DNA of 5,540 nucleotides from Methanobacterium sp. (GTDB lineage: Archaea; Methanobacteriota; Methanobacteria; Methanobacteriales; Methanobacteriaceae), in assembly GCA_009712615.1 (NCBI GenBank), contig WASR01000284.1:1-5540 (forward strand), written 5' to 3'. The position numbers and the translations under genes were made by a program. Shown here piece by piece: positions 1-5,517 of the stretch (within the stretch, counting starts at the first letter, position 1; each line of letters starts with the position of its first letter). The notes beneath the pieces were generated by a model that saw nothing but the letters and a program-made list of their open reading frames with translations, ran no database searches and was not told the DNA's origin.

Positions 1-51
1 ATTATAACCATTATATTCGTGTATTTTGACCAATCCAGGAACTATTTAATC

Positions 52-58
52 TTTTTTT
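52..58 (+). terminator. oligo-T tract, possible terminator of an upstream gene
   Basis: A run of seven T lies in AT-rich non-coding sequence at the window's left edge. Archaeal RNA polymerase commonly terminates at oligo-T tracts without needing a hairpin, so this could end a transcript entering from the left. No gene is visible before it in the window. AT-rich spacers produce such runs by chance, so the call is weak. Confidence 0.25.
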
Positions 59-127
59 AAAATTTAGAAAATGATAATGGATTGTTTAATATTTTTAAGG
101 ACAAGTTAATACCCTAAAATTCTACTG

Positions 128-137
128 TTTTTTATAG
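128..137 (+). promoter_or_regulatory. possible TATA element for the DUF998 gene
   Basis: TTTTTTATAG is the best TATA-like string before the first gene. A transcript starting about 25 bp downstream (near 160) would have a leader of roughly 35 nt, which fits the Shine-Dalgarno-like AGGT at 186-189, five bases before the ATG. No clear BRE precedes it, and other AT-rich strings (for example 165-173) compete. Confidence 0.3.
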
Positions 138-194
138 TTTTCCGTTAAAACTTTACATGGAAACTATTTATTACATAAATTTCATAGGTAAGGT

Positions 195-833
195 ATGAAC
201 TCATGGAATTATGTGAAAGATTTTTTGGGAATCATTGCACTAATTGTTTTCAGTGTACTAACATTCATTTCCCTGTCATTATATCCTGGATCTTATTCCA
301 TTGCATTTAATTGGCTCAGTAATTTGGGAAATATTTATTTAAATCCCATGGGGGCAATTTACTTTAACCTGGCCTGTATTATCACCGGAATAATTTTAAT
401 TCAATTCATAATACAATTTTATAGGTGGGATACTGGAAAGCTTTTTGAAAGAATTCTACTTGTCCTGGCCATTCTTTTAGGAATTTTTGCATCGATTTCA
501 TTGATATTTGTAGGTATTTTTCCAGAGACAAATATTCACCTACATGTAATAGCAGCAACAGGAGTGTTTGAAGCACTGTTCCTATCTATCATATTAATGA
601 CTGGAGCTATATTCAATCATCCAAAGTTCATGATGAGTGTTGCTTTAATAGGATTCTTGGCTGTTATAATCGATCTGTTTTTCTTAACCATACTTTCTCT
701 ACCGAAGTACCATGATGCACTTGCAACACCAAACCCTGTCCTACCAATTCCAGGTTTGGAATGGTCCGCAGTTTTTTTATCACTCATCTGGCTTGCGGCC
801 TTATCCTACAATATGTACAAAATGAAGATTTGA
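195..833 (+). CDS. DUF998 family six-helix membrane protein
   Basis: A 212-residue integral membrane protein of the DUF998 family, whose biochemical function is not established. Hydrophobic segments lie near residues 10-30, 53-75, 86-108, 116-139, 146-169 and 190-207, giving about six helices. Family-like landmarks are LSNLGN (41-46) followed by NP (50-51) in the first loop, and GIFPE (107-111) with His115 and His117 after the third helix. A Pro-rich loop at about 179-187 precedes the last helix. The length is normal for the family and both ends look intact. The ATG is preceded by an AGGT ribosome-binding-like site. It sits 104 bp before the TetR gene, which has its own promoter, so it is probably not in the same operon. 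Polar residues (E111, H115, H117, D160) at membrane edges could be functional, but this is inference. Family assignment is by recognition of motifs and topology. Confidence 0.8.
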   Translation: MNSWNYVKDFLGIIALIVFSVLTFISLSLYPGSYSIAFNWLSNLGNIYLNPMGAIYFNLACIITGIILIQFIIQFYRWDTGKLFERILLVLAILLGIFASISLIFVGIFPETNIHLHVIAATGVFEALFLSIILMTGAIFNHPKFMMSVALIGFLAVIIDLFFLTILSLPKYHDALATPNPVLPIPGLEWSAVFLSLIWLAALSYNMYKMKI

Positions 834-860
834 ACTTTAATTTGCAAAGACCCATTTCAG

Positions 861-871
861 GTGTTAAACAC
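861..871. repeat. short perfect palindrome between DUF998 and TetR genes
   Basis: GTGTTAAACAC consists of two 5-bp arms around one central base. It lies 28 bp after the DUF998 stop and about 36 bp upstream of the TetR TATA box. It could be a small operator or a weak 3' hairpin. A palindrome this short can occur by chance in AT-rich DNA, and its sequence does not resemble the operator at 918-933. Confidence 0.3.
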
Positions 872-883
872 ACATTTTAATCC

Positions 884-894
884 TATTTCTTTTT
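884..894 (+). terminator. T-rich tract, possible DUF998 gene terminator
   Basis: The pyrimidine-rich string TATTTCTTTTT follows the DUF998 stop by about 50 bp and ends just before the TetR promoter. It is the only plausible archaeal oligo-T terminator between the two genes. It is short, so read-through into the TetR gene is possible. Confidence 0.3.
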
Positions 895-900
895 AGATAC

Positions 901-914
901 GAAACCTTTATATG
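901..914 (+). promoter_or_regulatory. TetR gene promoter (BRE and TATA box), probably leaderless
   Basis: GAAACC followed by TTTATATG matches the archaeal layout of a purine-rich BRE next to a TATA box. The TATA centre is about 27 bp before the A of the ATG at 938, which is the usual archaeal distance to the transcription start. The mRNA should therefore begin at or within a few bases of the start codon. No Shine-Dalgarno-like sequence lies before the ATG, consistent with a leaderless message. This is the clearest promoter in the window. Confidence 0.7.
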
Positions 915-917
915 CAC

Positions 918-933
918 GCAAGTACATACTTGC
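918..933. promoter_or_regulatory. 16-bp palindromic operator, likely bound by the adjacent TetR protein
   Basis: GCAAGTACATACTTGC has perfect 7-bp arms (GCAAGTA and TACTTGC) around a CA centre. It lies exactly between the TATA box and the start codon, covering the region where RNA polymerase must load. TetR-family dimers typically bind palindromes of about this size near their own promoter, so autorepression is the natural reading. The symmetry and position are seen directly; the identity of the binding protein is inferred. I found no second copy in the window, including before the YhgE gene. Confidence 0.65.
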
Positions 934-937
934 ATCG

Positions 938-1516
938 ATGAATACTGAAGATAAAATACTCGATGCAACCATTGAACTCCTAGATAACGAAGGAATAAAC
1001 GGTGCAACAACCAGAAAAATTGCTAGTGAAGCAGGGGTTAATGAAGTAACAGTATTTAGGAAATTTAAAAATAAAAAGAGGTTGTTAAGAGCAGCTAAGG
1101 AAAGGGGTGCAAACCAATTTCTGGAAGAACTTGAAACCCTTTTTGACATCGATGAAGTGGATGATGTAGAAACCTACCTCATGACCATATGGAAAAACGC
1201 ATCAAAAAAGATTGACAAGAGGATCAACTTAATACGAATTTCAATGGAAGAAGTTAGGGGAATTCCAATAGAAGACAAAGTTTTTCCCAAAATTTCACGA
1301 TTGATTAAACAACATCTGGCAGAATACTTCCAAAAACTCATTGACAAGGGAATAGTAAAGGATATTGATCCTGATGCTGCTGCAATGACCATATTCAGCA
1401 TTGTATTCCATATAACGATTTACGGAAAGATATATGAACACTATCCCGAAGAAACCATGGAAAAAAACATGGAAGACAGTTTGAAAATATTCCTCCATGG
1501 AATACTCAAAACTTGA
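938..1516 (+). CDS. TetR/AcrR-family transcriptional repressor
   Basis: A 192-residue DNA-binding regulator of normal TetR length. Residues 1-48 form the conserved N-terminal domain: KILDATIELLDNEG as helix 1, then a helix-turn-helix covering about 23-45 (TTRKIASEAGVNEVTVFRKF), with the usual GV turn and aromatic-lysine F-x-N-K end. Residues 50-190 are a divergent, mostly helical ligand-binding and dimerisation domain; the ligand cannot be read from sequence. The start is supported by the family pattern (helix 1 begins within a few residues of the Met) and by the promoter spacing, which suggests leaderless translation. The palindrome at 918-933 just before the gene is a likely autoregulatory site. 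The YhgE/Pip gene follows after about 100 bp in the same direction, making it the most likely target or co-regulated partner. The effector is unknown. Confidence 0.9.
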   Translation: MNTEDKILDATIELLDNEGINGATTRKIASEAGVNEVTVFRKFKNKKRLLRAAKERGANQFLEELETLFDIDEVDDVETYLMTIWKNASKKIDKRINLIRISMEEVRGIPIEDKVFPKISRLIKQHLAEYFQKLIDKGIVKDIDPDAAAMTIFSIVFHITIYGKIYEHYPEETMEKNMEDSLKIFLHGILKT

Positions 1517-1550
1517 ATGATGAATTGACTGAAATTTACGTGTTTTTAAC

Positions 1551-1560
1551 TTTTATTATG
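1551..1560 (+). promoter_or_regulatory. possible TATA element before the YhgE/Pip gene
   Basis: TTTTATTATG lies in the 102-bp gap after the TetR gene. A start about 25 bp downstream would give a leader of roughly 38 nt to the ATG at 1619. A second candidate, AAATATTG near 1573-1580, would put the start close to 1602. Neither has a convincing BRE, and the gene could instead be read through from the TetR promoter. Confidence 0.3.
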
Positions 1561-1618
1561 CTGAAAACAACAAAATATTGATTTAACAGTGGATTAGAAT
1601 GCATTGGATTTGATAATT

Positions 1619-3523
1619 ATGATTAAAGACGTAAGAGAAATATTTAAAAATGATATTAAAACCGCGTTACACAGTCCAGCGGTTATGATAGTCATTTTTG
1701 TGATAATTATAATCCCTTCACTGTACGCACTATTAAATATACAGGCCACATGGGATCCCTACTCCAAGACATCCAACATAGAAGTGGCAGTTGTAAATGA
1801 GGATGTGGGATACTCTTTAAACGGCACCCAATACAATGTGGGAAGCATGGTTGTGGATGAGCTAAAAAACAACACCAAATTCAGCTGGCAATTTGTTGAC
1901 AAAGATACTGCATTGGATGGTGTTAAAAATGGGAAATATTATGCAGCACTGATAATACCCAATAACTTCACGGAAAATCTGCTTTCCATACAGAACAACA
2001 CACCTCAACAAGCCCATATAGAATACATAGCCAACGAAAAAACCAATCCCGTAGCAACACGAATAACCAACGCAGGAATGGACACATTACAGTCCCAAAT
2101 TAATGATCAGGTTGTTCAGACAGTTGACGGTATCATATTCGGTAAATTAAGTGATGTTGGTAATTTAGTTGCACAAAACAAGGCAACCTTCCTCAAGGCC
2201 AAAGCATTTATGAACGAATTAAATGGAAAAATAGGAACAATTGATGCCACAATAGGGCAGGCAAATTCCGACATGTCAACTGTTCAGACTGTCTGGCCAA
2301 AGGTCAATTCAGCATTACCTGAAGTTCAAACCAACTCAAACAAGGTGAGGAGTTTGTACGACAACCTCTACAACGAGGTGGCATCAGATCCTCAAAAGGC
2401 AAAGGCAACCATAACAAACATGGAATCCCAGCTAAATGATGCACTGGTGCTTTTGAAATTTGTGGATGATGTTCTGCAAAGCTTATACGACGTAACCGGA
2501 GACCAAAACCTGTTACCTATCATAAAACAGGTGAAAACTGATATAAATTACGTTAACAATACATTGACAATACTTAAACAAGTAGCAACTGATCTAAACA
2601 ATGGAACCAGTCCAAATGGGGATCTGACCAAACTTAAAAGTGCCATCGACACCATGGACGATGCAGTAAATCTCCTTGCAAATAACAGGGAAAATATAAG
2701 CAACCAGATAAATACAGCAGCAGCTCAGCTCAGTGTTGTTAATTCAAAATGGCCTACAATCAAGTCGGAAATTCCAGTTGCAACCGCAAAAATTAACTCC
2801 ATAAGTGAGGCAGATATTGACAACCTGATAGCATTCTCAGACAAAAACCAGACAGCCGTACAAAATTACTTCAGTTCACCAGTTGTGCTGGATCAAAACG
2901 ACATGTACCCAATAGAAAACTACGGATCTGCACTGGCACCATTTTACATACCAATATCCCTATGGATAGGAAGCTTAATTTCAGTGGCCATGATAAGTAT
3001 GAGGGTAAAATCCAGGAAGATTTACAATGCCGAAAGCATTTACATAGGGAGAATGGGACTTTTCCTTATAATAGCATTCTTCCAGGCACTCCTTGCAGGA
3101 ATTGGATCAATACTCCTGGGTGTTCAGATGACCTCATCGGTGCTGTTCCTCTTGACAACGCTGTTCATTGGAATATGTACCATGATAATTGTTTACTCAA
3201 TGACATCAACACTGGGAAATGCTGGTAAAAGTCTGGCAATAGTCATACTGGTGTTCCAGATTACTGCAACAGGCGGAATATTCCCACTACAAGTACTGCC
3301 CAACACATTCCAGGCAATACATCCATACCTACCTGTATCATACGGAGTGGGGGCACTGAGGGAAATTGTTGGGGGTATTATTTGGAGCACTTACTGGTAC
3401 AACATAGCAATACTGGCAGTATTCACCCTGGCATTCTTTGCAGTAAGCCTGGTAATAAAGGAAAAGATGAACAAACGTGCACATCTCATGGAAGACAAAT
3501 TAAAAGAGAGCGGCTTGTTCTAA
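1619..3523 (+). CDS. YhgE/Pip-family membrane protein (ABC-2 permease-like)
   Basis: A 634-residue member of the YhgE/Pip family, whose bacterial members include a phage infection protein and whose membrane part is related to ABC-2 permeases. Its precise transport role is unsettled. The conserved N-terminal block is present: a basic head (IKDVREIFKNDIK), one helix at about 19-41 (ending PSLYALLNI), then ATWDPY (43-48) and VAVVNEDVGY. A long external domain (about 42-436) is rich in Asn, Gln and Thr, predicted mainly helical and coiled-coil-like. The C-terminal block starts ENYGSALAPFY (433-443), with helices near 440-462, 480-502, 506-530, 535-560 and 594-613 and a basic tail. I prefer ATG at 1619 because the family typically starts M-I-K-D; an in-frame TTG at 1604 would add five residues. 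No ATPase gene is nearby. It follows the TetR gene, a recurring neighbour. Ends appear intact. Confidence 0.88.
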   Translation: MIKDVREIFKNDIKTALHSPAVMIVIFVIIIIPSLYALLNIQATWDPYSKTSNIEVAVVNEDVGYSLNGTQYNVGSMVVDELKNNTKFSWQFVDKDTALDGVKNGKYYAALIIPNNFTENLLSIQNNTPQQAHIEYIANEKTNPVATRITNAGMDTLQSQINDQVVQTVDGIIFGKLSDVGNLVAQNKATFLKAKAFMNELNGKIGTIDATIGQANSDMSTVQTVWPKVNSALPEVQTNSNKVRSLYDNLYNEVASDPQKAKATITNMESQLNDALVLLKFVDDVLQSLYDVTGDQNLLPIIKQVKTDINYVNNTLTILKQVATDLNNGTSPNGDLTKLKSAIDTMDDAVNLLANNRENISNQINTAAAQLSVVNSKWPTIKSEIPVATAKINSISEADIDNLIAFSDKNQTAVQNYFSSPVVLDQNDMYPIENYGSALAPFYIPISLWIGSLISVAMISMRVKSRKIYNAESIYIGRMGLFLIIAFFQALLAGIGSILLGVQMTSSVLFLLTTLFIGICTMIIVYSMTSTLGNAGKSLAIVILVFQITATGGIFPLQVLPNTFQAIHPYLPVSYGVGALREIVGGIIWSTYWYNIAILAVFTLAFFAVSLVIKEKMNKRAHLMEDKLKESGLF

Positions 3524-3575
3524 TTCCTAAAACCATTAAGTGGGAATAAATATTTCCCACAAATTAATGGGGAAT
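3523..3575 (+). terminator. long bulged stem-loop directly after the YhgE/Pip stop
   Basis: CCATTAAGTGGGAA (3533-3546) pairs fully with TTCCCAC (3554-3560) plus TTAATGG (3564-3570), with only an AAA bulge at 3561-3563 and a 7-base loop. That gives 14 base pairs. ATTCC (3523-3527) and GGAAT (3571-3575) can add five more across a TAAAA bulge. The outermost base lies in the stop codon. It could protect or process the mRNA 3' end, or help termination together with the oligo-T tract about 40 bp on. The pairing is read directly; the function is inferred. Confidence 0.6.
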
Positions 3576-3610
3576 AACAGCTAAATAAGGACTAAACCAA
3601 ACCCCTACTA

Positions 3611-3625
3611 TTTTTTTTAATTTTT
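3611..3625 (+). terminator. oligo-T terminator after the YhgE/Pip gene
   Basis: Eight T, then AA, then five T form the strongest T-tract in the window, 88 bp after the YhgE/Pip stop. This is the typical archaeal intrinsic termination signal. It marks the probable end of the TetR-YhgE unit and separates it from the hydrolase gene. Confidence 0.55.
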
Positions 3626-3731
3626 CGCATTTTATTTATCAAATATGTTAAAAGTAGGATTAAATCAAAATTTTTCCATAACCCGGTAAAAATCTAGTTT
3701 TCCACTCCCTTAAAATCAGTTTAAAGAGTAA

Positions 3732-3739
3732 TTTTATTT
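3732..3739 (+). promoter_or_regulatory. possible TATA element for the C45-type hydrolase gene
   Basis: TTTTATTT, preceded by the purine-rich GAGTAA, lies about 41 bp before the hydrolase ATG. A transcript starting about 25 bp downstream would begin near 3760, at the ATG of the six-codon ORF described below. The surrounding sequence is AT-rich, so alternatives such as TTTATTTA near 3631-3638 are possible. Confidence 0.35.
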
Positions 3740-3759
3740 CAAAGTTAATACAGAATATA

Positions 3760-3780
3760 ATGGGGGTTTTACCAAGATGA
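3760..3780 (+). other. six-codon ORF overlapping the hydrolase start (possible leader peptide)
   Basis: ATG at 3760 opens a reading frame encoding MGVLPR, whose TGA stop shares the ATGA overlap (3777-3780) with the hydrolase start codon. This is the usual geometry for coupled stop-start translation. The same stretch holds GGGGG (3762-3766), ten bases before the hydrolase ATG, which may simply be its ribosome-binding site. Both the frame and the overlap are certain; translation of the peptide is only a possibility. Confidence 0.25.
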
Positions 3781-4994
3781 TCTTGAAAAATGAAATAGTA
3801 ATTCCAAAGGCTGAAGATGAGTATTTAGAAGTGCGCAGATTGGTGGTGAAGGGATCAGATTTTGAAATAGGAAAAGACCTTGCAAAAATTGGAATGGAAG
3901 AATATGAGATCAAGTTAGATGAGTATCAATCTTCTGTTTATGGCAAAGCAAGGCAGAATTATATGAAACGAAATTTTCCAGCATTAGCAGAAAGAGCTCT
4001 TGGTGTGGCTGATGCTTTTAATTTAGATCCAAACAACACAAAATATGATACTACTGTTTTACCATTTGATCTAGGAGATATATCATGTTCTGCCATATAT
4101 TTTCCAGGATCTTTAACAGAAACTAACCACCCCTGTATTTGCAGAAATTTAGACTGGTACGAAGGCAGTGTAACGGAGTTAGAATCTGTATTAATGGGTA
4201 TTAAAGGTAAACCTGCAAGAAAGTCCCTTTCAAGAATAACGGCTGTCGAGTTCTATCCTGAAAATGGATACAGCACAGTACAGCTGGGATCACATGATCT
4301 ACTAAACCCTCCAATGGACGGAGTCAACGAAAAAGGACTATTTGTAACCATTTTAACAGATTTACAGGGATTAAAAACTCCAATGCCGTTTGGAGGTGCC
4401 ATAGATACTGGAATGTCCTTCCCACAACTCACCACCATGATCCTAAATAAGTGTGCCACTGTAGAGGAAGCTAAATTGGAAATTCTTCAACAAAGGGTTT
4501 ACTTCCCATTTAGGGCTCAACATTTTCTTATAGGGGATAAAGAGGGTAATGTAACACTTTTTGAAATAGATGGAAGTTCGGGTCTGTACTACTTCATAGA
4601 TGGAATTCCAAATAAACCATTCATAGTAACCAACCATTCCATGCACTTGTATCCAGAACCCTCAAAATTCCCAGAACACGATCCAAAGGAAGGATACAAC
4701 ACATTCAATCGATGGAATAGGTTGGATAATTACATCAGAAATCATGAAGGTGTTTTCACAAAGGAAGACATGTTCGAGGCAATGAGCCTGGTTTACAGTC
4801 ACTACAAGGATCCTATGGCAGCAGGAGGATCATTCCCATTTACAGAAAGATCCATGTACACCTACGTTGCAGATATAGAAGAAAAAACAATAGAAGTCAA
4901 ATTTTATAGAAAGGACGGACCAGCAACAGATGAAACAGACGAACCATCAATAATTTTCCATGAACCAATTACATTAACAGTGAACCAGAAATAA
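3777..4994 (+). CDS. C45-type Ntn hydrolase / linear amide C-N hydrolase with internal Cys nucleophile
   Basis: A 405-residue protein resembling the peptidase C45 / acyl-CoA:6-aminopenicillanate acyltransferase and acid ceramidase branch of the choloylglycine hydrolase superfamily, which cleave or transfer linear amide bonds. The probable nucleophile is Cys104 in [11 protein letters not shown], followed by CRNLDW (122-127) with the expected Arg123, Asn124 and Asp126. Then come GVNEKGL (182-188), VTNH (284-287, the conserved Thr-Asn) and Arg358 in TERSMY near the C-terminus. As in acid ceramidase and penicillin acyltransferase, an N-terminal part of about 103 residues would be cut off autocatalytically to expose Cys104. 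There is no signal peptide or membrane segment, so a cytoplasmic location is likely. The substrate cannot be read; bile salts are unlikely because true bile salt hydrolases carry the Cys at residue 2. Family assignment is confident, chemistry moderately so. Confidence 0.82.
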   Translation: MILKNEIVIPKAEDEYLEVRRLVVKGSDFEIGKDLAKIGMEEYEIKLDEYQSSVYGKARQNYMKRNFPALAERALGVADAFNLDPNNTKYDTTVLPFDLGDISCSAIYFPGSLTETNHPCICRNLDWYEGSVTELESVLMGIKGKPARKSLSRITAVEFYPENGYSTVQLGSHDLLNPPMDGVNEKGLFVTILTDLQGLKTPMPFGGAIDTGMSFPQLTTMILNKCATVEEAKLEILQQRVYFPFRAQHFLIGDKEGNVTLFEIDGSSGLYYFIDGIPNKPFIVTNHSMHLYPEPSKFPEHDPKEGYNTFNRWNRLDNYIRNHEGVFTKEDMFEAMSLVYSHYKDPMAAGGSFPFTERSMYTYVADIEEKTIEVKFYRKDGPATDETDEPSIIFHEPITLTVNQK

Positions 4995-5039
4995 CACAAC
5001 GATAATTGTGGGTTAAATCGTATTTTGGATAAACCTGCA

Positions 5040-5064
5040 GATGTAGTTTAACTTAAACTACATC
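5040..5064. promoter_or_regulatory. perfect 25-bp palindrome upstream of the DUF3795 gene
   Basis: GATGTAGTTTAA (5040-5051) and its exact reverse complement TTAAACTACATC (5053-5064) surround a single C at 5052. It begins 45 bp after the hydrolase stop and ends 30 bp before the DUF3795 ATG. It lies immediately upstream of the TATA-like AATATTTT, where it would overlap the BRE. This position suits a protein-binding operator. As RNA it could form a hairpin after the hydrolase gene, but no strong T-tract follows, so I favour the operator reading. Confidence 0.6.
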
Positions 5065-5078
5065 CAATATTTTGGATG
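5061..5078. repeat. second inverted repeat overlapping the 25-bp palindrome
   Basis: CATCCAA (5061-5067) and TTGGATG (5072-5078) are exact inverted 7-mers separated by TATT. The left arm shares CATC with the last four bases of the palindrome at 5040-5064, so the two structures could not both be fully formed in one strand. The TATA-like string of the DUF3795 gene lies inside this repeat. Confidence 0.45.
5066..5073 (+). promoter_or_regulatory. possible TATA element for the DUF3795 gene
   Basis: AATATTTT is centred about 25 bp before the ATG at 5095, which would yield a leaderless or nearly leaderless message. This agrees with the lack of a clear Shine-Dalgarno sequence before that ATG. The upstream bases do not form a purine-rich BRE, so the call is tentative. 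Confidence 0.35.
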
Positions 5079-5094
5079 AAAGAGTTGTTTTAAC

Positions 5095-5517
5095 ATGAAC
5101 ATTAACGAAAACTCACTAATTGCCCCATGTGGAATGAACTGTGCCCTCTGCATGGCCTATTTAAGGGAAAGGAATAAATGTCCCGGATGCAGAGGACCTG
5201 ATGATAATAAAGCCAAAACTACACTAAAATGTAAGATGAAAACATGCGAATTCTTTAACAACGATGAAAATAGTTTTTGTTTTGAATGTGATGATTTTCC
5301 ATGTGATAAAGTGGAGCACATCGACAAGAGATACAGAAACAAGTACCATATGAGTATGATAGAAAACCTTAAATCCATAAGAGATTCAGGAATTGACAAT
5401 TTTTTAAGGGATGAAGAAAAAGAATGGACATGCCCTAAATGTGGAGGGACAATCTGCGTTCATAAAGGGTACTGTTACAGTTGCGGTATGATTTACTATG
5501 TAATAAATAAAAAATAA
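5095..5517 (+). CDS. DUF3795 cysteine-rich protein with C-terminal zinc ribbon
   Basis: A 140-residue protein with 15 cysteines. The first part matches DUF3795, an uncharacterised family: APCGMNCALC (Cys12, 16, 19), KCPGC (Cys29, 32), Cys46 and Cys51, then FCFECDDFPC (Cys62, 65, 70). The spacing suggests metal binding, zinc or possibly an iron-sulfur cluster. A basic helical stretch (about 71-106) follows. The last part has CPKC (113-116), Cys121, His123 and CYSC (127-130), a probable zinc ribbon added to the usual domain. There is no signal peptide or membrane segment, so it is likely cytoplasmic. The gene is complete. It follows the hydrolase gene by 100 bp, but the intervening palindrome and TATA-like site suggest its own control. 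The specific role is unknown; redox or metal sensing and nucleic-acid contact are speculation. Confidence 0.82.
   Translation: MNINENSLIAPCGMNCALCMAYLRERNKCPGCRGPDDNKAKTTLKCKMKTCEFFNNDENSFCFECDDFPCDKVEHIDKRYRNKYHMSMIENLKSIRDSGIDNFLRDEEKEWTCPKCGGTICVHKGYCYSCGMIYYVINKK

Larger units (their letters stand above)
5021..5077. repeat. 10-bp direct repeats TATTTTGGAT flanking the palindrome
   Basis: TATTTTGGAT occurs at 5021-5030 and again at 5068-5077, bracketing the 25-bp palindrome. The ATCCAA at 5062-5067 can pair with the TTGGAT of either copy. The spacing of 47 bp from start to start is close to, but not exactly, a whole number of helical turns. Two exact 10-mers within 60 bp are suggestive of regulatory sites, but chance is not excluded in AT-rich DNA. 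Confidence 0.4.

Noticed and set aside
8..84. Inverted matches CCATTAT (8-14) / ATAATGG (74-80) and CAATCCA (31-37) / TGGATTG (78-84)
   Set aside because: The arms are only 7 bp, widely separated and compete for the same partner segment; such matches are expected by chance in AT-rich spacer DNA.
883..1149. 88-codon open frame on the minus strand across the TetR gene
   Set aside because: It runs antisense through the conserved helix-turn-helix coding region, has a low-complexity Ser/Leu-rich product and no promoter or ribosome site, so it is a shadow of the TetR gene. The other minus-strand frames (1174-1498, 3193-3390, 4253-4646, 5157-5399) were dismissed for the same reasons.
2962..3228. 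88-codon plus-strand frame inside the YhgE/Pip gene
   Set aside because: It overlaps coding sequence for conserved membrane helices in another frame, and its product resembles no family and is of random composition.
3287..3300. Partial match to the TetR operator (ACAAGTACTGC) inside the YhgE gene
   Set aside because: It lies within coding sequence for a conserved helix, matches only one half of the motif and is not near a promoter.
1619..3523. Complete ABC transporter
   Set aside because: The membrane part is ABC-2-like, but no Walker A/B ATPase is encoded in the window, and YhgE/Pip proteins generally lack one beside them.
3777..4994. Bile salt hydrolase identity for the hydrolase
   Set aside because: Canonical bile salt hydrolases and penicillin V acylases have the nucleophilic Cys at residue 2, whereas here it is internal (Cys104), which fits the autoprocessed C45 / acid ceramidase branch.
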